DNA of 32,446 nucleotides from a virus. Where the stretch lies: the IMG/VR virus record IMGVR_UViG_3300032323_003090, positions 1 through 32,446 of that record, one strand, 5' to 3'. Below the pieces are notes generated by a model. The model worked only from the letters and a program-made list of their open reading frames with translations, was not told the DNA's origin and ran no database searches. Positions 7,825 through 16,300 of the stretch are shown one piece after another. Each line of letters starts with the position of its first letter. Positions within the stretch are counted from its first letter, which is position 1. The translations under genes were made by a program, and so were the position numbers.

Positions 7825-7853
7825 AATAAAAATTGACAAAAGTAAATTTTTTT

Positions 7854-8819
7854 TTACTGTCTGGTAACAGTGACGGCACCCCAGGTATTGGCAAGATTGG
7901 TCACTTCCGGGTAAGAAACATCTACTGTTACTGTTGCCGTAAGATCAATTGCGTCATTGAATCCGGTACCGGTTCCAGTGGTATTGGTTACGTTCACCCA
8001 AAAACTCAATATAGACCCGTTGTCGTTGTGTTGCCCTTGTCTGCCATTGGTACGATAGGTTATAGTGGCCGAGTCAGTAGTGTATTCCGCTGTAGTTCCT
8101 GTAACTGAAACTATAGCTGTGTTTGCAATTGTGGCTTGGTAATATCCTAAAGAAGTATTATTGGTCACCAAGGTTCCGCCAGCTCCGGTTCTACCAGCAT
8201 TGGTGTTAGCTGCAATCAATGCTACTCCGCCCAAATTGGTAAACAAATTGACAATAGATTGGGATCTTTGTCCGGCAGCTCCTCCACCAAGATTATTGGT
8301 AGCAGATACATTGAACTTCAAACGACCACCGGCGTTGAAAAAGAATCTGGCTCTGTCAGGACTCTGAAATGCCACATTAGCACCAAAACTACGTGTTACA
8401 GTTTGTGTGGCAAGTGGATCTGCCACTTGCCATGCGGGATATGATGTTAGACTATTATGATTGGCAATTACCGCGGAATTGGTTGCAAACAGTAACCTAT
8501 CTTGATTGAGTCTTTGGATAGCTGTAGTTAAAAAACCTGAATGCCCAATCAATTGTCCTGCGGTATTTGCAGTTAAACCAGATGTGGTGTTCCTAATATG
8601 TAAGTTAGCACTATTCAAAATGTTTATAAGCGAAGCCCAATTGGTAGCTGTAACTGTGCCTGTCACTGCAACATTGGCAAGGTTGGCTTGGCCATATCCT
8701 CGACTACCGTTTCCCCATGCCCATACTGCATCTAAGGTATTAGAATTAGATGTTGCATTACCTCCCAATAGATTATTATAATCCTGGGCTTCAATTAACC
8801 CACCTTGCACGTATGTCAT
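7854..8819 (-). CDS. Conserved virion structural protein
   Basis: The 321-residue product starts MTYVQGGLIEAQDYNNLLGG and goes on with AVWAWGNGSRGYGQANLANV and TATNWASLINILNSANLHIR. I recognise this pattern from marine T4-like phage virion proteins encoded among fibre genes. The body is Asn/Thr/Ala-rich and beta-strand-like (RARFFFNAGGRLKFNVSATN), ending in VTVDVSYPEVTNLANTWGAV. It has no membrane segment or catalytic motif. AGGA lies 6 bp before the ATG, in the 9 bp gap after the 551-aa fibre gene. It is the last structural gene before the 64 bp gap that opens the accessory cassette. The exact place in the virion is unknown. Confidence 0.7.
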   Translation of the reverse strand: MTYVQGGLIEAQDYNNLLGGNATSNSNTLDAVWAWGNGSRGYGQANLANVAVTGTVTATNWASLINILNSANLHIRNTTSGLTANTAGQLIGHSGFLTTAIQRLNQDRLLFATNSAVIANHNSLTSYPAWQVADPLATQTVTRSFGANVAFQSPDRARFFFNAGGRLKFNVSATNNLGGGAAGQRSQSIVNLFTNLGGVALIAANTNAGRTGAGGTLVTNNTSLGYYQATIANTAIVSVTGTTAEYTTDSATITYRTNGRQGQHNDNGSILSFWVNVTNTTGTGTGFNDAIDLTATVTVDVSYPEVTNLANTWGAVTVTRQ

Positions 8820-8828
8820 TGCTAATCC

Positions 8829-10484
8829 TTAACTGTTTAACTTTACGATGGCTTCAACTATGCCTTCGCCGGTATCTAATTTATCTTCTAAACTGCGTCC
8901 AATAACATTCCAAGGAGAAAGTTCATGTTTAGCACCTGCTCTGGCCAAACCATCGCCTGCACTTACAAGTCTGTCTCCTTTTCTCACTGAACCTATTACC
9001 TTAACTGGAACTCTACCATTTACAGCCACCGGCGGATGTGTTGAGTTTGGACCCGCTGCGCCGTTCATCAAGTAGGCTGCTCTAGTGCTAATAACTCCAA
9101 ATACATCTTCACTTAGTTCTTTCTTTTCAGCTGTGATTTCTTTAATACCGCCAATGGCTACGACTGTTCCTGGGTCGTAAGGCATATCGGCCGCAAATCT
9201 TTCTGCCAAGTCAGCGTATTGGGCTTGCACTGATTTTCCATGAATTGTATTAAACCACATGCCAAGACTACCCAGATTAGAAGTAGTATTAGACACAGGC
9301 ATGATGTCAGACGACACAAATACTGTTCCGGTAATATTTGATTGATGAGTAAATGTATTGGCCGCATAAACATTGCCAATCAACATACTTTGGGTAAAAA
9401 CATTACTCCATCTGTTGGTAGTGTTTCCTAAAGTAAAGGTAACGTTTGCAGCTGGATTCAAGCTTGCATTAAAGGTACTGATAAACGTACCACCGCCCAA
9501 CAATCTATCAACATAAAACTTTGTAGCAAGGCTCAAATCGGGAGATGTTGAAACAGGATTACTATACGCTTCGGGCAATCCGGTATCGTAATTTAATCTT
9601 AATACGTTTTGATCGACTCCGCTTTTTCTAACTCCTAAGGTAAGATCTTTATTGTTTGATGTATTTCTTAATTTTACAACACCAGTATCAACTGATGCAA
9701 CAAATTCTCCTGCCTCGCCTACTGTAATTCCATTGTCATCATCTACTACCAAGAAACCGTTAATTGTACCTGACTGATCGTTTCTTAAAAAAGATGTTCC
9801 TGGCACACTGGCACCACTAACACTTAAGGCTAGGGCTAGTGCTGTATTTCCATAAAATTGTTGGTTGAGATCTGTATTTAAATTTAAACCACGCGACACA
9901 GTTGCAAAACCAGATACATTAGTGTTAAATTGAGTATCTTTGCTCCAAATACCAACCAATGTACCATCAATGAAAAACTTTAGTACAACATAGGTTGGTC
10001 CTGCACCACCGCCGGGCAATTGAGATTGTAACGTGTCAGGAATAGCACCAGTGTTACCTAATGCAGTAGCAGATACTGGGCCAATAACCACCCATGCAGT
10101 TCCATTCCATACTTTTAATTGTTGATTGATTGTATCAAACCATTGCTCTCCTGCTACTGGTGTAGTAGTAAAACTGCCAGCATAAGTCATTGTTGCAATA
10201 GTTTTCCATATTGCATTTGCTGTGCCTTTGGTTGTGGCTGTGTTAATATTCAAGTATTTTGTTGAAGAATTCCACCAAAGTTGGCCTGGCAAAGGTGCGC
10301 CTGGTGCAGCAGTATTGGCAAAATTTTCCATCAATCTTACCATATTTTGATTTAAAAATATACCGTATCCGGGGTAATTTTTACCTACCAAAGTCAAGCT
10401 TGTTGATGTGATGTCAATAGTGCCGTCAACTAATCCACCGGTAATCAAAGCAGATCCGTTTGTTAAGGTTATATTATATGCCAT
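8829..10484 (-). CDS. Tail fibre/structural protein with C-terminal ADLAE...GTVVAIGG domain
   Basis: A 551-residue protein. Residues 20-80 (DITSTSLTLVGKNYPGYGIF, NQNMVRLMENFANTAAPGAP, PGQLWWN) match the N-terminal domain of the 371-aa fibre protein. A second short motif, GEQWFDTINQQLKVWNGTAW (112-131), is common in phage fibres. The middle is beta-rich with typical fibre phrases (LGNTTNRWSNVFTQSMLIGN, 352-371). Residues 422-551 form a compact domain starting QYADLAERFAADMPYDPGTV and containing NGRVPVKVIGSVRKGDRLVS. This C-terminal domain occurs on many marine phage fibre proteins; an intramolecular chaperone-like or tip role has been suggested for similar ends, but I cannot show cleavage. GGAG lies about 12 bp before the ATG. 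Confidence 0.75.
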   Translation of the reverse strand: MAYNITLTNGSALITGGLVDGTIDITSTSLTLVGKNYPGYGIFLNQNMVRLMENFANTAAPGAPLPGQLWWNSSTKYLNINTATTKGTANAIWKTIATMTYAGSFTTTPVAGEQWFDTINQQLKVWNGTAWVVIGPVSATALGNTGAIPDTLQSQLPGGGAGPTYVVLKFFIDGTLVGIWSKDTQFNTNVSGFATVSRGLNLNTDLNQQFYGNTALALALSVSGASVPGTSFLRNDQSGTINGFLVVDDDNGITVGEAGEFVASVDTGVVKLRNTSNNKDLTLGVRKSGVDQNVLRLNYDTGLPEAYSNPVSTSPDLSLATKFYVDRLLGGGTFISTFNASLNPAANVTFTLGNTTNRWSNVFTQSMLIGNVYAANTFTHQSNITGTVFVSSDIMPVSNTTSNLGSLGMWFNTIHGKSVQAQYADLAERFAADMPYDPGTVVAIGGIKEITAEKKELSEDVFGVISTRAAYLMNGAAGPNSTHPPVAVNGRVPVKVIGSVRKGDRLVSAGDGLARAGAKHELSPWNVIGRSLEDKLDTGEGIVEAIVKLNS

Positions 10485-10509
10485 TTTTAAAAAATCTCCA
10501 ACTGTTTAT

Positions 10510-10517
10510 TATTTATG
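10510..10517 (-). promoter_or_regulatory. Possible T4-type late promoter element before the 551-aa fibre gene
   Basis: The minus strand reads CATAAATA, one mismatch from TATAAATA, about 25 bp before the ATG at 10484, in a 56 bp gap that is one of the largest in the window. A GGAG lies between it and the start codon. The spacing suits a promoter followed by a ribosome binding site. Chance occurrence in AT-rich sequence cannot be excluded. Confidence 0.35.
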
Positions 10518-10540
10518 AATTAAAATTTGCCGCCAAAAGC

Positions 10541-11545
10541 TTAGGTAAAGCTTCGAATTGATGTACTGTAAAGTTGTGTGTTAGCTACAAAATCTAAATT
10601 TCTTTGCCCTGCCCCTTGCACTTCTCTCCAATTATCATCAACTTTTATAAAAATTTTTTCTATATCTTTCCAGGCGCCGCTTATTTTGACAAATGCTTCG
10701 CTTACTTGACTCCACTCGCCGCCAGTTTTGATACCAAACAAGCCCGTTGGTTCAATCTGTATAAACACTCTACCATTTTGCCCATTGCCGCCTCCGCTGC
10801 TGCCGCCGGCAGCGAACCCGGCTTTATAGTAGGGTGTATTCACTCCAGTATTAGCTGAAAATATTGGAAAGTTACCACCGCATTGTCCTGCATAAGCAGT
10901 TCTATCTAAACCAACTATTGCACCTCCCTGACCACCTGGGTAACCGCCGCCTCCAGCACCGCCGCCGCCGCCATTTCCGGTTTTATTTTGACCGTTTTCG
11001 CCTCTGTAGTCAGTGGCTGCTGCTCCGGTGGCGTTGTTCTGTATAGATGCGTTGCTTATTTGTCCTTGACTTTGACCGCCATCGCCTGCACCGCCGCCGC
11101 CACCTCCCCCGGCTGCAACAATAGCCAGAGCACTATTGATCAAGATAGCTGATGCACCTCCGCCACCTCCGCCTGCACCACCGCTACCAATTGGCCCTGA
11201 ATTTCCTCCTTGGCCGCCATTAAAACTTAAATTGTTGTTACCATTTATTTGTATTCTACTATTTCCAGCTCTGCCACCAGGCGAACTGCCATTGATAGAC
11301 CCGCCTCCATTTCCTCCCTGTCCGACAACCACTTCAAGTATGTCGCCTCGATTAACAGAAAAAGTTGTGGTATTATATAAACCTGGCGATCCTACTCCAC
11401 CCCAGGGACTGTCAGAATCAAATCCGCCACCTCCGCCTCCGCCACCCCAGAGGTGTGCAGTGATATTTGCTTTGAATGGCATTTCGATCACGAACCTACC
11501 AGTTGATGTAATTGTAAATTCGCGAGAAATTAATTTTGTTGGCAT
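10541..11545 (-). CDS. Glycine-rich adhesin-like tail protein
   Basis: The 334-residue product begins with strands (SREFTITSTGRFVIEMPFKA then NITAHLW) that lead into long glycine runs from residue 33 to about 257, broken by short beta segments such as TFSVNRGDILEVVVGQGGNG. A closing strand GRVFIQIE is at 258-265. The C-terminus (276-310) has tandem W/V/K repeats, GEWSQVSEAFVKISGAWKDI then FIKVDDNWREV, seen in many phage fibre tips. The layout recalls glycine-rich phage adhesins; in T-even phages of the S16 type, gp38 packs glycine-rich strands as a polyglycine II sandwich at the fibre tip. Homology to gp38 itself is not claimed. The gene starts 3 bp after the preceding fibre gene, suggesting the two may work together. 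Confidence 0.7.
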   Translation of the reverse strand: MPTKLISREFTITSTGRFVIEMPFKANITAHLWGGGGGGGGFDSDSPWGGVGSPGLYNTTTFSVNRGDILEVVVGQGGNGGGSINGSSPGGRAGNSRIQINGNNNLSFNGGQGGNSGPIGSGGAGGGGGGASAILINSALAIVAAGGGGGGGAGDGGQSQGQISNASIQNNATGAAATDYRGENGQNKTGNGGGGGAGGGGYPGGQGGAIVGLDRTAYAGQCGGNFPIFSANTGVNTPYYKAGFAAGGSSGGGNGQNGRVFIQIEPTGLFGIKTGGEWSQVSEAFVKISGAWKDIEKIFIKVDDNWREVQGAGQRNLDFVANTQLYSTSIRSFT

Positions 11546-11548
11546 ACT

Positions 11549-12664
11549 TTACGGAATATACTTGAACCAAATATCGCCATTGTTACCATCGCTCACAGTA
11601 GGATCAGATGTGCTTACAAACTTTCTGCTACCGTCCCAGAATGTGCTTCTGGTCATTACATATTCAGTGGTGGCTATCTGTGTTGTATTTGCACCAAAAG
11701 ATGCGGTAGGTGCGACAGGAGTTCCAGTGAAAACAGGACTTACTAAATCAGACTTGGTTGCAACATTGTTTAAAATTGCTATGTTTAGATCTACCGTGTT
11801 GTTATCTATCTTGGTATTCAAGGCGGCAATGTTAATGTTGGCTGCATTTACTCTAAGATTAGCAGCGCCAACATTTGCCAACATTGCTGTTTCAACTGCA
11901 ACTGTTTGATTTAATCTTGATGCCAAGTTGGAGTTAATAACATTTACATTAGAAATAATAGACGAATTAATTGTATTGTTTATTGTATCTACTCGAGATA
12001 TGGTATCTCTAATAGCTATCTGAGCATTTGCAGCAGTAATGTTGGCTCGCAGTTGATCTTCTTCTGAAATCCTAGCTGCCAGATTTGAATTGATTGAATT
12101 AATATTTGCGTTAAAACTGCTTGTGGTATTTGCTAACACAGAAGCCAATTGACTATCAACATAAATTTTGGTTGTTAAACCAAAATTGTTTGTGGCATTA
12201 GATGCCACTTCAACTTGACCGTTAAGACCGTTAATGTGCAGCACTCTTGTGCTAACCCCAGATACATTAGCAAAAACACTTACATTACCAATATTAGAAG
12301 AGTTGGTAATTTGAATATTGCCGTTAGTGTCGTTTATACGGAAACCGCTAGAGCCAATTTCTAAATTTCCAGAAATATCAACATTACCTTGTATCACGCT
12401 ACCAACTGGTATCCATGTGTTGTTGATTGAATAAATTTTTAAACTGGTATTACCTTTATCAAAATACAACTGACCAGTAATCGGGAAGGCCGGTTCGGTA
12501 TTTGCACTAAAATTTTCTAATAATCTTACAAAATTCTCATTGGTTTGATCACCATAATTTTGTGCCAATCTGCCAATTAAGGTTAAGCTGGTGCTGGTGG
12601 TATCTTTAGTACCGTCTTGTACAGTTATAACAGTACCATCTGTTTTTGACACAAAATATGGCAT
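11549..12664 (-). CDS. Tail fibre protein with shared N-terminal domain, stalk and fibre repeat
   Basis: A 371-residue fibre-like protein. Residues 15-80 (DTTSTSLTLIGRLAQNYGDQ, NENFVRLLENFSANTEPAFP, ITGQLYFD) match the N-terminal domain of the 551-aa protein downstream and are probably the virion attachment part. Residues about 170-305 are Asn/Ile/Ala-rich with spacing that could form a coiled coil or fibrous stalk (NSNLAARISEEDQLRANITA). Residues 303-337 form a classic tail fibre repeat (SPVFTGTPVAPTASFGANTT then QIATTEYV). The C-terminus ends NGDIWFKYIP. AGGA lies 7 bp before the ATG, only 4 bp after the preceding stop. A receptor-binding or fibre-shaft role is inferred from these domains. 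Confidence 0.75.
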   Translation of the reverse strand: MPYFVSKTDGTVITVQDGTKDTTSTSLTLIGRLAQNYGDQTNENFVRLLENFSANTEPAFPITGQLYFDKGNTSLKIYSINNTWIPVGSVIQGNVDISGNLEIGSSGFRINDTNGNIQITNSSNIGNVSVFANVSGVSTRVLHINGLNGQVEVASNATNNFGLTTKIYVDSQLASVLANTTSSFNANINSINSNLAARISEEDQLRANITAANAQIAIRDTISRVDTINNTINSSIISNVNVINSNLASRLNQTVAVETAMLANVGAANLRVNAANINIAALNTKIDNNTVDLNIAILNNVATKSDLVSPVFTGTPVAPTASFGANTTQIATTEYVMTRSTFWDGSRKFVSTSDPTVSDGNNGDIWFKYIP

Positions 12665-12668
12665 TATA

Positions 12669-13367
12669 TTATCCTATGCTACTTAAATTGGTTAACGTTT
12701 GTATTCTAATTGTGTAATCAATCTGTATCAATCGATTTAAACTTTTTTGTACCGGATGAAAAATAACATGCGTGAGTAATTTTCCTGTAGTTGTCAATCC
12801 TGACGTACCATCATTACTTCTGGCTTTTAGACCAAGTTCATCAAACGTGTAGGTATCTTCCAAGGTTGTGCTATTATCAAATGCACTTTGCCCTAGCGGT
12901 TCGCCGTAATCCAATAAACAACTGACCACAATATCGCTATACACACGGCCGGGAACATGTCTGACTTCCATTTTGTTTCTAGTAGGATCAGCATTTAAAG
13001 CACTGGTATTATCTACAATTTTGGCAAAAGTTGGATTGTAAAGATTACTGTTACCTGTGTTTGTGTTTGGTGGCAAATAGTTGATAATTCCAGTAGGATC
13101 TACACTTGTTCCGCCATTGCCAAAATGCATTTCAAAAATATAGCTTTGTCCTTTGTTGGCCAATGTGTAACCAATCGCTTCACTTATATTTTCATAATGA
13201 ATGGCGTTACGTTTTTCGATAAAAATTTCACCTGATTCGGGGTCAAAAATCTTGATGTGACCCTGTACATTCAAGCCACCTATTTCGTCTGGCTTTGTAT
13301 TATTGTCTTTATCTTGTTGTAAATTTTCCATTTTTGATTCCATATTACTATTTAGTGAGGTATTCAT
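12669..13367 (-). CDS. Conserved virion structural protein, marine T4-like phage type
   Basis: The 232-residue product has a polar, low-complexity start (to about residue 28) followed by a conserved body: GLNVQGHIKIFDPESGEIFI, EKRNAIHYENISEAIGYTLA, MHFGNGGTSVDPTGIINYLP and a C-terminal HVIFHPVQKSLNRLIQIDYT. I recognise this body from structural proteins of marine cyanomyophages, where it lies among tail and baseplate genes with no defined T4 name. The role is thus virion structure, probably baseplate or fibre attachment, by context. The start at 13367 overlaps the giant gene's stop (ATGA) and suggests translational coupling; in-frame ATGs at 13343 and 13331 could be the true start, since the conserved region begins only near residue 30. 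Confidence 0.75.
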   Translation of the reverse strand: MNTSLNSNMESKMENLQQDKDNNTKPDEIGGLNVQGHIKIFDPESGEIFIEKRNAIHYENISEAIGYTLANKGQSYIFEMHFGNGGTSVDPTGIINYLPPNTNTGNSNLYNPTFAKIVDNTSALNADPTRNKMEVRHVPGRVYSDIVVSCLLDYGEPLGQSAFDNSTTLEDTYTFDELGLKARSNDGTSGLTTTGKLLTHVIFHPVQKSLNRLIQIDYTIRIQTLTNLSSIG

Positions 13368-16300
13368 GGTATATAACTAGTCTGCTCTCTAATAAATTGT
13401 GCTGCCACAGTGGTGCTATTTTGTAATGTGACACCAAACTGTTCCCAAATGTTACTCTTTAAAGTTGTTACACCGTTTAGAACTACATTTCCATTCGACA
13501 ACAAACTTCTCGGATACTGTAAATTATTGGTAAATGTAATATCTCCAATTGGTTGTAAAGTTAGGATGTTAGCAGTTGTGCTAACTACACCAATAGTTTT
13601 ACTTGCTACGCTGATTCTTGTGTCGGCATTACCAAAGGTATTGCTTCCAAATCCGTCTAAACTTATAGACACAACATTTGCATTAGTTATGAAGTTAGTT
13701 GAATCAATAATTCTAGTAGCAACGTTAGTGGCCAGTTTCAACGTGGCAGTGTTACCAGATATGAATTCTACTGGAACTGTAAATGAAGAGCTTACATTTG
13801 AACGCACTCTAAACACAGTTTGAACATTAGGCGCAATTGTTATACTTACAATGTTTGCTGTTGTAAAATTAAATGTGTTTGCTTGCAAATTGGCAATATT
13901 GGCTCTAGTGCCTACATTGGCAGCTGTCTTAATTACATTCACATCACCGGTAATAAATTGAACTGGTATAACATTACTATTAAAACTGCTTCTTGTAACA
14001 CGCAAGTTGGCATTACCAACATTTACAACGCTCGGTGAGAATGCTTTTTGATAGATACTGACAATGTTGGCCGAAGTATTACTAAACACCGATCCACCAA
14101 AACTGTACAAGTTAGCAATATTGACTCTGGTGCCAATATTGGTAGCAAATTTTAGATTTTCTACATTGCCTGTGACAAATTGTACATTAACAAAATTTGA
14201 AACTACATTTGCATCAATAACTTGAAGATTTGATACATTACCTACAAATTGAGTAATGTAGTCCCCGATGTTTGCACTGATAGTCTTATCCAATTGTAAT
14301 CTGTATGTATTACCTTGGAACTGAGTTATGTAATCGCCCACATTAGATGTAATAGGACTTGAAAACTCCACTAGGTAAGTATCTGGATCATAGAACTGTG
14401 TTATTATATCGTTCTTGGCAGCACTAATTGCATTACTCAAAGTCAAAGTATAATCAAGATTTGCAGTTGCCCATAGTCCCGGGGATACAATATCAACAGC
14501 TACAACATCATCTTCTATTATATCTTTTTCAACTCTGGTGATGTATAGACCTGTCAGTTTGTTATTGACATACACAGGATCAACCAAAGAACTGATAAAT
14601 TTACTGTTTGGTGTCACAATCAACGTGGTAGAGTTATTGACAGTTTCAACAATTGTAGCTGTGGCATTTGAAGTGCCAAATTGAGTAATTACATTCCCTT
14701 CAAGCTGACTGGTATTTCCTGACAAGAACAATCTGTAACCTTTTACATTTCCGCCTACTATTCTTGCATTACCTGTATTCCCTGCAAATTGTGTAATGTA
14801 ATCACCTATGCTTGCTGTGATTGGGCCGGAGAGCACTGCTCTGTAAGTGGCGTTTGATGTAACATGTAGATTACCGGTGATAGTTTGTGCGCCGGTTATT
14901 TGAGCCGCTGGTATAGTTTGAATCACACTACCGTCGGATACTAAATTTCCACTAGCAACATTTGCACTTATGCCAGTACCATCTACACCTCTGCGTAATT
15001 GACGCAAAGAATTATTTTTTACTAATTGTATATTTGCCGAATTAATATATGACTCGGAATTTGCATATACGTTGCCTAGTGTTAAGAATGTATTACTGTT
15101 GATCACAATCAAAGAATTTTTTGCAATTTCAGTGTTTGCTGTCCAGGCCACTGCTGTGCTCAGTTTGACTGCATCGTATCTTTGGTAATAATGAATTTTT
15201 TCACCATTGATATAGATTACTCCAGGAATACCAGCTGGTACATTTGGCTCAGGTAACTTGGTCACATCACTTACTAAAATTTCTTGATCCGAATAAAGCA
15301 AATTGTTAGCGAGTGTTGTGGTAGCATTGGCACTAATTCTACTGTAGGTTATATTGGCGCTCATTGGTTGGAACACTCTGTAACCGTAAGTGGCTGTGTT
15401 ACCAGCGGTGTTACTAAACACACGCATTTCCATGGCGTCATACATTCTACCAGGCACAAGTTCTTCCGGAGCATGACTTGAATAAATGTCAAAATAGGCT
15501 CCGCCTACTATATTGATATCTTCGGGTCTTGTTCCTAATTCAGTATCTAAATATGTGCTGTAAATATTTGAATCAACGATGTAATCTTGATCAAGATAAG
15601 CAATAGTTACTTCAACATTTCCGCCTGATGCAATTGGTGTAAATGTTTTATCAAAACTAGATATTGACGTTACATTTGCGTTTAAAGGTGTGCCGTTTTT
15701 ACTGATTTGTAAATTGGCATATATATTACCACTTGGAACAGTTAAAAATCCAGGTGTAATATAAATGATATCAACTTGATTAGAATTGGTTACAGACTGT
15801 AACACCCAGGCATTTCCACTAGAATTGGCCTGAGTAAGATAATCACCAACATTGGCATTGATGTTTTGACTCAATGTGACTTTGAATGTTGTTTCAACAG
15901 GCTGACCTGTCAAAATCATGGTGTCTCTATCAACTCCCACGATTCTAAAATATCCATTATTTTGGAAGTCAAAAGGAACGTTGGCTTCAATTCTAATGGT
16001 TTTGTCTAGATCAAATCCCAAATCTAAAAAGTCAAACTGTGCTGTATTTCCACTGTTAATTGTTAAACCATCATAATTGAAAGAAATGATATTGCTTGAA
16101 ACTTCAAAAGCATTGGCTCTAAACGTAGGTCCAGTTACCTTTGATGCTGGGTATTTTGTACCCGACAGTAACTCGTCAATATTTTTTCCAGGCATTCCTA
16201 CGGTAGGTTCATAGTATGCTGTTATTCTATCTAGTGCGTTGAGTAAAACATTTCCATCTTGAATTATAGAAAATCTTGTAAAGTCAAATTGTGAAACAAT

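Noticed and set aside
7833-8781. Several plus-strand frames opposite the 321-aa virion protein gene
   Set aside because: All are opposite a gene with a recognised marine-phage pattern, none has a convincing ribosome binding site, and every other gene in the window is on the minus strand.
11136-11909. 257-codon proline-rich open frame on the plus strand
   Set aside because: It is the antisense reading of the glycine codons of the adhesin gene (GGN read as CCN) and crosses into the fibre gene; no start signal and no family resemblance.
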